The notes under the pieces were generated by a model. The model made no database searches. It had not been told where the DNA came from and saw only the letters and a program-made list of their open reading frames with translations. From CALCCV01 sp964388665 (GTDB lineage Bacteria; Bdellovibrionota; Bdellovibrionia; Bdellovibrionales; Bdellovibrionaceae), in NCBI GenBank assembly GCA_964388665.1, contig CAYMBJ010000060.1, positions 1-24,489 on the forward strand: DNA of 24,489 nt, read 5' to 3'. Numbering within the stretch: position 1 is the stretch's first letter; every line of letters starts with the position of its first letter. Both the position numbers and the translations under genes were made by a program. Of this stretch, positions 7,863 to 15,618 are shown in pieces.

Positions 7863-7942
7863 TAGCAGCTACTTGATCCAGCAGAGTATGACTCAGCTTC
7901 GGCTTCGAGTTCGTCTAAGTTAATTACAGTTACTTCTTGCAC
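7862..7942 (-). CDS. 26-residue putative lanthipeptide/RiPP precursor
   Basis: A short gene between the kinase and the dehydratase. It encodes an acidic, hydrophobic-acidic leader-like part (residues 1-17, MQEVTVINLDELEAEAE) followed by a core-like tail (residues 18-26, SYSAGSSSC) that ends in Cys right at the stop. The start GTG is preceded by AAAGGAGG with four bases between, one of the best ribosome-binding sites in the operon. No other start is available in frame after the upstream stop. The stop TAG shares its G with the GTG of the dehydratase. Leader-plus-Ser/Cys core next to a LanM-type dehydratase is the expected arrangement for a lanthipeptide precursor. The five Ser are possible dehydration sites and the single Cys could close at most one thioether ring. 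It is very short for the class. No double-Gly processing site is evident, and the cleavage point is unknown. Confidence 0.75.
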   Translation of the reverse strand: MQEVTVINLDELEAEAESYSAGSSSC

Positions 7943-7963
7943 AAGGCCTCCTTTGTTAAATGT

Positions 7964-9742
7964 TCAAATAACACGGTCAACGCTAGACTCAATTTGTCTT
8001 ACTTTTAGTTCCACGAGATGCAACTGATCCTTGCCGATTACACGCAGACCGAGGTGCTGCGCACGCGCTATCACAGCCGCATCGTTTGATAGACCGGTAA
8101 CCAGAAAGGATTCGAACTGAATTTGGTGTTTTGCAATTAAATCCAATCCATCTATCTCTTTGTGTCTCAAATCGAAGTCGGAGAAATAGACTCTCGATCC
8201 TGGCTCTCCCAGTCCATCGACGCCGATCCACTGTTCGAAGTTCTCTGGATTTCGAAAATGTCGAAGGGAGAAATTGCCTTCCAAACTTTGGAACTTCAAT
8301 TTCCAGGCGGAATGGACACATTCCTCATCATCTATAATCACCACGGTCTGATTTGGCATAAGTTCTATGTCCAAAGGAAAGTCATTTGTTTTGGACATAG
8401 GAAGGTGGATTTCAACCGAGGTCCCGACGGCAAGTTGCGATTCAATGCTAATTTTGCCCCCCATGGTAGCTACAACCTTCTTTGCATGAAAAAGCCCAAG
8501 CCCATTCCCGTCGGCCTTTCCAAAAGTCCCGCGATAAGTCATGAGCTTTGGCAAGACATCGGCAGGAATTCCGTGACCATTATCTTTCACGGAAATTTCC
8601 AATCGACTGCCTTTATGAGCCATCGCAACCTGGACGTGCCCCTTGGCATTTAGTGCTTCCACAGCATTGTCGATCAAATTTGAAATCACGGATTTAAATT
8701 CACCTTCAGATCCAGAGACGGCAAATTCAGTTGAAATTGAATAATCGTCATAGATGCGAACATCAACCAGATGCTTGTATTGTTCCGCCTTTGCGCGAAC
8801 AGTGCTTTGCACAGCGGCTAAGATCTTGAAGTTAGTCATCGGGAACGCCAAAACTTCGGTGTCTTCCGGCTTCACAGATGATGGCCTCTTAATGAAGTTC
8901 AGGGACATTCTGGTCAAATCGCGAATGGCGGATCGCAGACTGTCTCGATCTGCTTCGTCGATACTCGCTAAATTATTGACTCGAAGCTGAAGAACCGAAA
9001 GCGCTCCCTTTAGATTGTGAGCAACCTCTTCAGCCATTTCGAGACGACCCTTATCCAAGTTGGTTCTCACCAGCCTATTTTCCAAAATTAAAATTTCATC
9101 GAAGAGAATTTTAAGCGCACAATCCAGTTCGGTGATTTCCTGGATGGTACTTTTGCTGCGAACATTGACATCGCGGAGTGACGCCGGCAGGTTTCGAGCC
9201 ATTTCCGTTACAAATTTGACCTTTTCTTCCAGAGGGCGAGAAATGGTCTTTACCGACTCCTGCATGTGCTTCCTGATCATGAAAAATGTTGCCGCCAAGA
9301 AAGTCATAAGAGCCAGAAGAACAGCGGAAACAAAAAGAATGTGCGCGGTAATGTCGAGTTCTACTTGCAACTCAAGCTCTTGACCTGACGGCAACGCAAA
9401 CTTCTTTGTTTTCACCACCGACAATGGTCCCAGTCTTTGCAGATCGCCTGCGTGTCCCACCAGTTTTTCATTTAAAAAAACATCGATTCGAATTCTGAAA
9501 TCCTGTGTCTGCGTCCAAGCACTAAATAGCTGACCCACCTTCCGATCGATATCTGATACGCTTTGAGCAGAAATCTCGGCTTTTGCCATTTGGCTAATAT
9601 GTGAAAAAATGAAATTAGTGGCCTTTTCCTGGGTTTGCCTAACCGTGATAAAACCGTAAATCAGCAGAACTAGAGTCGCTGATGCAAAACTGAGGAGCAC
9701 GATTCTCTGAAGTCTCAGTTCCATGACCTGTGCAAACTTCAT
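7964..9742 (-). CDS. membrane hybrid sensor histidine kinase
   Basis: A 592-residue kinase. The start at 9742 is chosen because ATG overlaps the stop of the upstream gene as ATGA and has GAGG seven bases ahead; the frame is open 84 bases further but without a good site. Two membrane segments (about 12-34 and 135-155) bracket a periplasmic sensor region of about 100 residues. A HAMP-like linker follows. Next come an atypical H-box V-A-H-N-L-K-G-A (His242), an N-box N-L-I-D-N-A-V-E-A-L (about 355-364), D-N-G-H-G (about 387) and G-N-G-L-G-L. The last 130 residues form a receiver: paired Asp (471-472), S-D-F-D-L (522-524), Thr549 and Lys571. It sits between the peptide-binding lipoprotein and the small peptide gene. 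The likely job is sensing the bound peptide or its state and passing phosphate to the sigma-54 regulator; that link is inferred from position. Confidence 0.85.
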   Translation of the reverse strand: MKFAQVMELRLQRIVLLSFASATLVLLIYGFITVRQTQEKATNFIFSHISQMAKAEISAQSVSDIDRKVGQLFSAWTQTQDFRIRIDVFLNEKLVGHAGDLQRLGPLSVVKTKKFALPSGQELELQVELDITAHILFVSAVLLALMTFLAATFFMIRKHMQESVKTISRPLEEKVKFVTEMARNLPASLRDVNVRSKSTIQEITELDCALKILFDEILILENRLVRTNLDKGRLEMAEEVAHNLKGALSVLQLRVNNLASIDEADRDSLRSAIRDLTRMSLNFIKRPSSVKPEDTEVLAFPMTNFKILAAVQSTVRAKAEQYKHLVDVRIYDDYSISTEFAVSGSEGEFKSVISNLIDNAVEALNAKGHVQVAMAHKGSRLEISVKDNGHGIPADVLPKLMTYRGTFGKADGNGLGLFHAKKVVATMGGKISIESQLAVGTSVEIHLPMSKTNDFPLDIELMPNQTVVIIDDEECVHSAWKLKFQSLEGNFSLRHFRNPENFEQWIGVDGLGEPGSRVYFSDFDLRHKEIDGLDLIAKHQIQFESFLVTGLSNDAAVIARAQHLGLRVIGKDQLHLVELKVRQIESSVDRVI

Positions 9743-11256
9743 TGCGACCTCATTTCGATGCTTTCGAAAGCCATCGTATGGTAGCCCATCGGATGAGACG
9801 GTGCGCTTCGAACCCGATGACTCCAAAATCCTGAGGCCTGAGATCCGAAGAATAGTGGCACCACGGTCTGGTGGCTTAAAATTTGTTTTTGGATTTTCTT
9901 ATAGCTCGTTGCCCGCGAATTGGTATCGAAGTTTCTAAGTGTGGCAGCCAGAGCTCGATCTATTTCAGGGTCATCAACATGGAAGTAGTTCGAGTCATAT
10001 TTGCCTTTGAAATAGGTCAACACAGAAAATCCATCGGGATAATCAATCCCTTTATGTCCAAGTACAGCCTCTGATGTTTTGCTGAACATTCTTTGAAGCT
10101 TTTCACCCTTTGATAGCTTATTGAGTTTCACTTCGATTGATTCGTTACTCCAAACGCTGCGAAGGTACTCAGCCGTTTTTTTCTCCCAATCCGAGCTTGG
10201 GTCATAGTCCAGAGAAAACGAGGTTTTCCTTCCCTTGTATGCCGAAATCCCGACACTGCCATACCCCTTTTCACTTTCAGCAAGTTCTCCTGGAAATCCC
10301 GCAGGGATTAAACCAAATGCGGGTTGGTACTGTGGCAAGCCCAATATCTTGACAAGGTCTTTGGGATTCACTCGTTCGACAAGATATCGGCGTACATCCT
10401 TTGGAATAAACCGGGGATTTAAGATAACAAACGTTTCTCCAGTCAGCTCTGTAGGAACCATTCCCCAGCCATTGCTTTTGAGTAGAGTTGCTTGTGCCGG
10501 AGTCACCGGATCTCGGTCAAGGGTATCTGTTTGACCTGACGTGGCCAATGCGATTGGATCTTGGTCGGTTGCAAAAAAGAATATCTTTGAAGGTGGAGAG
10601 GGACTGTCAAATTCATCTTTTCGCCACTTTTCAAGAACGTAGCTTCCTTTTGACATCGACAGAATTCGAAAGGGCCCACTGAACACGCCGTCTTCGGTCT
10701 CAGATAGTTTGTCCCGGAAGGAAGTCAACGGGAGAACCGCGCAATCGGCGACTGCAATCTGTTTAAGAAAAAGTGATGAAGGTTGCGAGAGCCGAAATTC
10801 AACTTCTCGATCGGAAATGATTCTGATCCCGAGCCTACCTAGGTCATGAGTCTTTACAAATTCCAAGGCGCCACTGATGTAGTCAATATCCGCAGACATT
10901 GCCGCTCCGATAAAGAACAGACGGGCAAAACTCTGTTGTACATGCCGTGCAGTGATGGCCTGTCCATTCGAGAACCGCGCCTCCCGGAGTTTGAACCGAT
11001 ATGTAAGTCGGTCAGACGACTCAGTCCATGATTCCGCAAGAGATGGAACGACGTTTCCCGTTGGGTCAAACCGCAACAGGCCGCGATAGAGCTGGGAAAC
11101 GATCAACATAGAATAGGCATCTTCCATCTGCTGTGGATCGATCTTGAAATCGACTCGAGGCAAATGGACGCGAATTTCCGGCGCATTCTGAATTCTCGAT
11201 GTACAACCGGCGGCGATCAGCGCCGCTAAAAGAACGCTAAAGTGTCGGACGTTCAC
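9739..11256 (-). CDS. oligopeptide-binding lipoprotein (SBP family 5)
   Basis: A 505-residue extracytoplasmic solute-binding protein of the OppA/DppA type. It has a lipoprotein signal with lipobox I-A-A-G-C (Cys18). The family 5 signature region follows at about 73-110: L-A-E-S-W with a following Y-R-F-K-L-R, A-R-F-S-N-G-Q and I-T-A-R-H-V. The start is GTG at 11256, with AGGTGG at six bases, inside the end of the MFS gene (20-base overlap). Family members bind peptides and normally deliver them to an OppBCDF permease; none is encoded here. A binding lipoprotein placed directly before a sensor kinase suggests a sensory co-receptor rather than uptake. It could alternatively work with a permease elsewhere in the genome. 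Confidence 0.85.
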   Translation of the reverse strand: MNVRHFSVLLAALIAAGCTSRIQNAPEIRVHLPRVDFKIDPQQMEDAYSMLIVSQLYRGLLRFDPTGNVVPSLAESWTESSDRLTYRFKLREARFSNGQAITARHVQQSFARLFFIGAAMSADIDYISGALEFVKTHDLGRLGIRIISDREVEFRLSQPSSLFLKQIAVADCAVLPLTSFRDKLSETEDGVFSGPFRILSMSKGSYVLEKWRKDEFDSPSPPSKIFFFATDQDPIALATSGQTDTLDRDPVTPAQATLLKSNGWGMVPTELTGETFVILNPRFIPKDVRRYLVERVNPKDLVKILGLPQYQPAFGLIPAGFPGELAESEKGYGSVGISAYKGRKTSFSLDYDPSSDWEKKTAEYLRSVWSNESIEVKLNKLSKGEKLQRMFSKTSEAVLGHKGIDYPDGFSVLTYFKGKYDSNYFHVDDPEIDRALAATLRNFDTNSRATSYKKIQKQILSHQTVVPLFFGSQASGFWSHRVRSAPSHPMGYHTMAFESIEMRSQ

Positions 11257-12418
11257 TGAACACCACCTGTTTGAGTTTTGGAGAGAGTAGATAAAGACCG
11301 ACCGATGTAAGCACCATTGCCCGGATCAGTACTTCCAGCCAAACCGGAACTACGTTGGCCCATGAGCCTACTAGAATTTCCCCTGTAGCCAGTATCGCAA
11401 TCATCACGCTGGTTCGTGCGCTAAAAATTGATCCAATATGTTCTGCCGGCGAGTCCGTTTGAATATAGCCAGAAATTCGATGCAAAATAATCCAGTAGGA
11501 AAGGTCCTTCAGAAAAAATATCGAAAGCATGACCATGCCGGGTTCAGAAACGGACCCTAGAGCTAAAAAACAGGCGCTCATTGTAAACCAGAATGGGTAG
11601 CTCGGAATTTTGAGGGTGAACTTACGCTCCAGAAATCCGGCAATCCAAACGGCAGCCCCATAGGACGCCATAAATAATCCTATCCATTCCTGATCACCGT
11701 TAGCCATTCGAGCCATGAATGCGACCGTGCCCATCATTGAAATGGCAAGCAGAAGATCCAATAAGGCAGCATGATAGTTATAGGCAAATAGGAGTTTGAA
11801 CTTGGCAATCCAGGATGCCTTATCTCTTTGAACCTGCGGAATGCCAATGCGTTGTGAAGAGACTAAGAAAATTGCGATACCACTGGCAGCAAATGTTGCG
11901 GCATCAAACAGAATCGCAGTTTCAAAACTAAAGTTTTTGATGATCACCCACGCCGTGAGACCGGAGAAGAGTGTCGCTCCCTGTGTTGCTTTGTTCAGCC
12001 AAATCGCGTGTTTTGAGTTTCCAGAATAGGTTCCGTCGCTCAAGAGCTTTGTGATTTTTGCTCGGCTTCCAGATTGAAAGGAAATAACAACTGCTCGGGC
12101 AACACATAACAGGACCAGAAAATGGTATTCCGTATTTTCACCGCGCCAGATCCAGAATAAGAGAAGCGATGCAACTGCGGCAATTAATTCACATGTGATC
12201 ACTGTTCGTTTAGCAGGCAATTGATCTGTCAGGTGGCCAAAAGCTCCCATGATAATAACTGGTACGAGGCGCTGAAGCCCAATGATGAGACTTGCTTGCG
12301 CCAAGCTAAATCCTTCTTGAATCATGAAGGCGATCAGGCAGACATTGAAAGTCAGGCTGCCTATCGAAGAAATCAAAGTGCCAAAATAATAAATGGGAGC
12401 AGCGAGATGATTTCTCAT
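11237..12418 (-). CDS. MFS transporter, probable peptide/drug exporter
   Basis: A 393-residue multi-helix membrane protein of the major facilitator superfamily, with about 11-12 hydrophobic segments. The loop 2-3 motif is present as G-H-L-T-D-Q-L-P-A-K-R (about residues 61-71), as in the EntS-like and multidrug-efflux branch. Its ATG overlaps the stop of the response regulator (ATGA), and its end overlaps the start of the lipoprotein gene by 20 bases. Lanthipeptide operons normally use a LanT ABC exporter with a peptidase domain. None is present, so this protein is the only export candidate in the operon. The substrate is inferred from context. Confidence 0.78.
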   Translation of the reverse strand: MRNHLAAPIYYFGTLISSIGSLTFNVCLIAFMIQEGFSLAQASLIIGLQRLVPVIIMGAFGHLTDQLPAKRTVITCELIAAVASLLLFWIWRGENTEYHFLVLLCVARAVVISFQSGSRAKITKLLSDGTYSGNSKHAIWLNKATQGATLFSGLTAWVIIKNFSFETAILFDAATFAASGIAIFLVSSQRIGIPQVQRDKASWIAKFKLLFAYNYHAALLDLLLAISMMGTVAFMARMANGDQEWIGLFMASYGAAVWIAGFLERKFTLKIPSYPFWFTMSACFLALGSVSEPGMVMLSIFFLKDLSYWIILHRISGYIQTDSPAEHIGSIFSARTSVMIAILATGEILVGSWANVVPVWLEVLIRAMVLTSVGLYLLSPKLKQVVFSERPTL

Positions 12419-13833
12419 GTGGCCGTGACCTCACGATCTTCAGAGAGGCCAAGTTCTTTCTTTTTACGGTAGAACCCGGCTCTGGAATACCCGAGTCTTT
12501 CGACAAGCTCCGAGTTGTTTCCGCTAAGAAGTTTGAGACCTTTTTCGATATATTTTCGCTCAACCCAGGAAACCAACTTTCTTAAGTTCTCAGCCGTCAA
12601 TCGCTCAATGCTCGTTGGCTGAAGCTCAGGCGGAATCCTGATGCTATCAGAATTGGTTTCAATATTCGCAAAGGCCAGATGCTCAGAAATAATCTTCGGT
12701 CGCGGTTCGCCACGCGCAAGTATGCATGAGCGCTCAATTGTATTCGATAGCTCGCGGATATTGCCGGGCCAATGGTGATTTTGGAGGCGTTGTCGGGCAT
12801 CCGGGGAAATGCGAATTCCGGGAATGTGGCGTTCAGCGAAATTTTGCGCCAACATGAGAATGTCATCTTTTCTTTCACGCAAGGGCGGGGTCGTTAAGAT
12901 GACTTGATTGAGTCTGAAGTAGAGGTCCTGACGAAATTTACCTTGTCTCACTAGCTCTTCTAGATCCCTGTTTGTGGCCGCGATCACGCGAACATCAATA
13001 CGAATTTGCTTGTTTGCACCAACGGGAGTCACAACTTTTTCCTGAAGTACACGCAAGAGCTTAACTTGCATGTCCAGTGGTAATTCGCCAATCTCATCAA
13101 GAAATATATCGCCGCCATTTGCTGCGACAAAATATCCATCCTTATTTCCGATTGCGCCCGTAAAGGAGCCTTTGACATGTCCGAAGAGCTCGCTTTCAAA
13201 AAGAGTAGAGGTGATCGCACCGCAATTAACGGCCACAAATGGCCGACGTGGATTACCCTCTTGAAGATGAAGACTACGGGCAACCAATTCCTTGCCAGTC
13301 CCATTTTCTCCATTGATGAGAACGAATACGCCAGTCCCCTTGAACTTTGAAATTTCAGCCTTGAGCTTCAAAATGGAAGGCGAATTGCCCAAGATTTCAT
13401 ACTTGGCAGTAGCCTCTTCCCGGATCTTATTTGCTAAAACATGATTTTCTTTTTTTATCCCCTCAAGTCTCAACACCTGAGAAATGCGAAATCGAAGGTT
13501 GGTTTCAAAATCCTCGGTTCCTTTAATGACATAGTCAGAGGCACCAGCTTTCACCGCCTGAACGATCATTGAGGGGTCGGTCTCTCCGGTGAGCATTATA
13601 ATCGGCAAGGACGATAGCCGTTGTTTTAAGATGCGAAGGAAGTCGAGGCCCGAAAGCTCCGGCATATTCATGTCGAGCAGAATAAGTTCGGGCCTGTATT
13701 GAGCTACGGCCATCAGTGCCGACGGACCATCGGATGCCGTGACCAAGCGGTACTGGTCAGACAAGGTATCGCTGATGGCAGCCCGAAACTTCGGGTCGTC
13801 ATCGACAGAAAGAATCGGAATTCGGTCGGACAC
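12415..13833 (-). CDS. NtrC-family sigma-54-dependent response regulator
   Basis: A 472-residue regulator with three domains. The receiver (about 5-120) has S-V-D-D-D, the phosphoacceptor Asp54 in L-L-D-M-N-M-P-E, Thr82 and Lys104. The AAA+ domain (about 145-380) has Walker A G-E-N-G-T-G-K-E, the sigma-54 contact loop as G-S-F-T-G-A (second residue Ser instead of Ala), and Walker B D-I-F-L-D-E-I-G-E-L-P. A Fis-type HTH lies at the C-terminus (L-V-E-R-L-G-Y-S-R-A-G-F-Y-R-K). The start is GTG at 13833: AAAGGGGG lies just upstream, and this start puts Asp, Thr and Lys at canonical positions. The longer frame to 13890 runs through the sigma-54 promoter. It is the first gene of the peptide operon. 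It is likely phosphorylated by the hybrid kinase and likely drives its own operon. Confidence 0.92.
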   Translation of the reverse strand: MSDRIPILSVDDDPKFRAAISDTLSDQYRLVTASDGPSALMAVAQYRPELILLDMNMPELSGLDFLRILKQRLSSLPIIMLTGETDPSMIVQAVKAGASDYVIKGTEDFETNLRFRISQVLRLEGIKKENHVLANKIREEATAKYEILGNSPSILKLKAEISKFKGTGVFVLINGENGTGKELVARSLHLQEGNPRRPFVAVNCGAITSTLFESELFGHVKGSFTGAIGNKDGYFVAANGGDIFLDEIGELPLDMQVKLLRVLQEKVVTPVGANKQIRIDVRVIAATNRDLEELVRQGKFRQDLYFRLNQVILTTPPLRERKDDILMLAQNFAERHIPGIRISPDARQRLQNHHWPGNIRELSNTIERSCILARGEPRPKIISEHLAFANIETNSDSIRIPPELQPTSIERLTAENLRKLVSWVERKYIEKGLKLLSGNNSELVERLGYSRAGFYRKKKELGLSEDREVTAT

Positions 13834-13857
13834 GGCGCCCCCTTTACATTTAATTAG

Positions 13858-13874
13858 AGCGAGATACGTGCCAA
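13858..13874 (-). promoter_or_regulatory. sigma-54 (-24/-12) promoter of the peptide operon
   Basis: On the minus strand TTGGCAC-N5-TCGCT gives GG and GC exactly ten bases apart, one mismatch from the usual TGGCAC-N5-TTGCT. Transcription would start about 12 bases past the GC. That leaves a short leader carrying the ribosome-binding site of the sigma-54 regulator gene at 13833. Confidence 0.75.
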
Positions 13875-13981
13875 TTTTTGGCCCCGTCACTCAACTCCTT
13901 GAAATGCCAACTATTTGAGTTATTCTGAGGATCTGGGATGGGAGTGGAAATTCCGGCAAAGTATCAGGGGTGAGATTTGGC

Positions 13982-14040
13982 GTGAAAAATTTATCATTTA
14001 TTTCACCCAACCCTCTGCCATGTGGCAAAAGTGCACCACA
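13982..14040. promoter_or_regulatory. cluster of inverted repeats, candidate enhancer sites
   Basis: Three inverted repeats lie 110-180 bases upstream of the sigma-54 promoter: GTGAAA-N13-TTTCAC (13982-14006), TGCCATGTGGCA (14016-14027) and TGTGG-N10-CCACA (14021-14040). NtrC-type activators bind palindromic sites at this distance. The cluster also lies before the divergent NTF2-like gene, so it may serve both directions. Which repeat is used cannot be told from the sequence. Confidence 0.45.
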
Positions 14041-14105
14041 TAAAGTGCCTGTAGATGTTAAGAGTGGAATCAGAGTTAGAGTTTCCCGATAAAATGGAGT
14101 TATGT

Positions 14106-14453
14106 GTGACCAAGGAACAAATGGAGCAAGTGGTTCAGCGCCAGCTAGACGCCTACAACCGGCGCGATCTAATGGACTTCTGCGCGTGCTATCATCCGGA
14201 AGTCACCATCCAGAAGTTGACGAGCAATGAGTTGATTTGCAAAGGCATCGATCAATTTAAGGTAATTTACCAAGCACTCTTTGAATCGAGCCCAAAGCTT
14301 TATTGTGCTTTGAAGAACCGTATCGTGCTCGAGTCGGCGGTGCTTGATGAGGAATTCGTTACCGGGGCTGCACCGTTTCCGAATGGTCTGCATACCGTGG
14401 CTTTCTATGGATTTCGTGACAGTCTTATAGACCGAGTCTGGTTTTACCGATAA
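14106..14453 (+). CDS. NTF2/SnoaL-like small protein
   Basis: A 115-residue protein with the typical opening of the NTF2-like (SnoaL, steroid delta-isomerase) cone fold: a helix E-Q-V-V-Q-R-Q-L-D-A-Y-N-R-R-D, then D-F-C-A-C-Y-H-P-E-V, then a curved sheet ending in R-V-W-F-Y. The frame is open from 14055, but the GTG at 14106 has GGAG at six bases and gives the family's normal N-terminus. The family includes enzymes and ligand-binding proteins, so no reaction can be assigned. It is divergent from the lanthipeptide-like operon and shares its upstream region, and could be part of the same response. Confidence 0.72.
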   Translation: MTKEQMEQVVQRQLDAYNRRDLMDFCACYHPEVTIQKLTSNELICKGIDQFKVIYQALFESSPKLYCALKNRIVLESAVLDEEFVTGAAPFPNGLHTVAFYGFRDSLIDRVWFYR

Positions 14454-14477
14454 AGCCCCGCTAAACATAGCTCAGGT

Positions 14478-14577
14478 TGCAGTTTTTTATTTTCCGACAA
14501 GGGAAACTTAGCTCCCGGAAACTGCAAATTGCAGTATTTTTTGCTCGTAAAGGCTCGCCTTTTAGTGCAGATTGCAC
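14478..14577 (+). promoter_or_regulatory. TTGCA repeat cluster before the AAA+ ATPase gene
   Basis: Four TTGCA-type half-sites occur within 100 bases: TTGCAGT at 14478, the near-perfect palindrome ACTGCAAATTGCAGT at 14521-14535, and GTGCA-GAT-TGCAC at 14565-14577. The recurrence of one half-site in palindromes just upstream of the start at 14616 suggests operators of a dimeric regulator. Confidence 0.45.
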
Positions 14578-14615
14578 TTCCTATGCACGAAACGTCTTAT
14601 AGGAAAGGTGGCGCT

Positions 14616-15467
14616 ATGGCTTTAGCAGGCGGAAGAGTCCGCATGGATCACGTTGCTGCCATCCGCAAATACATCGAGACGATGTCTCACGCGGAGGACT
14701 TGCATATATTGATAATTGAAGGTCCGCCTGGCTGGGGCAAGACGACTGCCGTCGACGATGCGTTAAAGTTGGCGGGGATCGAAGGTCACCATCTGGGCGC
14801 CTACTCGACACCTCTTAATCTTTTCAACTTTCTGGCTGATCATCCGGACCAAGTCATTCTAATTGATGATTGCGCTGGTATTTTCAATGATTCAAACGCC
14901 ATGGCGATTCTGAAGGCTGCCACTTGGCCATCTCGTGGAGACCGACGAATTGTGAAATGGGGATCAACGTCCAGTAAAGCGTCCACGGATGAATTTGAGT
15001 TCTTTGGTAAGCTCATTATAGTATGCAATTCATTTCCACCAACACCGGACGGAAAAGCCATCAAGTCACGCGGCTATTCTCGGAAAATAGCCATCACACT
15101 CAGCGATGCCAAGGATTTGCTGAAGCAAGCCGCGAGCAATGATCGATGGTTTTCCTCGACCAAACTTGCTGGAGAGGTTGCCGAGTTTTTAATTCGGGCG
15201 CTAAATGACACCACTTTGGCGGAGGTCAGCTTTCGAACGCTCAAGCAGGGATATCGCTTGGCCGAGCGTCATCCGGATTCCTGGCAAGAGCTTTTTGCCG
15301 ATACTCTCCCTAAGGGAGCTATTGAACCCGAGAAACTCATCAAGGACTTGGCCAAGAAGGGGCTAAAAGTTAAGGAACAGGCCAGAATCTTTCAAGAGAC
15401 TACTGGACTCAAAGTCCGCTCGTTTTACAATTATCGAAGGGATGCGAAGCTTTCCCGCACAATGTAG
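14616..15467 (+). CDS. AAA+ P-loop ATPase of plasmid/phage type
   Basis: A 283-residue ATPase. Walker A G-P-P-G-W-G-K-T-T spans about residues 36-44, Walker B is V-I-L-I-D-D-C (Asp84-85), a sensor-1-like Asn lies in I-I-V-C-N-S (138), and a candidate arginine finger lies in I-K-S-R (152). The C-terminal 60 residues look like a small HTH (A-R-I-F-Q-E-T-T-G-L-K-V-R-S-F-Y). The start is the ATG at 14616 behind AGGAAAGGTGG; the frame is open upstream to 14529 but that part covers the TTGCA operator-like repeats. The arrangement resembles single-domain AAA+ proteins of phages and conjugative elements that act in replication or as DNA-bound switches. The precise role is unknown. Confidence 0.7.
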   Translation: MALAGGRVRMDHVAAIRKYIETMSHAEDLHILIIEGPPGWGKTTAVDDALKLAGIEGHHLGAYSTPLNLFNFLADHPDQVILIDDCAGIFNDSNAMAILKAATWPSRGDRRIVKWGSTSSKASTDEFEFFGKLIIVCNSFPPTPDGKAIKSRGYSRKIAITLSDAKDLLKQAASNDRWFSSTKLAGEVAEFLIRALNDTTLAEVSFRTLKQGYRLAERHPDSWQELFADTLPKGAIEPEKLIKDLAKKGLKVKEQARIFQETTGLKVRSFYNYRRDAKLSRTM

Positions 15468-15618
15468 GTCTGATGACAACTATAGTGCTTTGGTCTTGGA
15501 AACGAATTAATGCTGGAATGCAGCGAAATTCCCGCCGCTTCTCAAAGGGCTGGATCTTGAGGGCATCTCCATTTGGATGGGGCGTACCACGATAGGCAAG
15601 ACTTGAAGCTTTGCTGTC

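Noticed and set aside
8162..8653. A 163-residue plus-strand ORF inside the kinase gene
   Set aside because: It is a shadow of the kinase catalytic domain on the other strand, with no start signal.
9743..9826. N-terminal extension of the histidine kinase
   Set aside because: It overlaps the end of the lipoprotein gene in another frame. The ATGA-coupled start at 9742 has a proper ribosome-binding site.
13834..13890. N-terminal extension of the sigma-54 regulator
   Set aside because: It would run through the sigma-54 promoter and push the receiver Asp, Thr and Lys off their usual positions.
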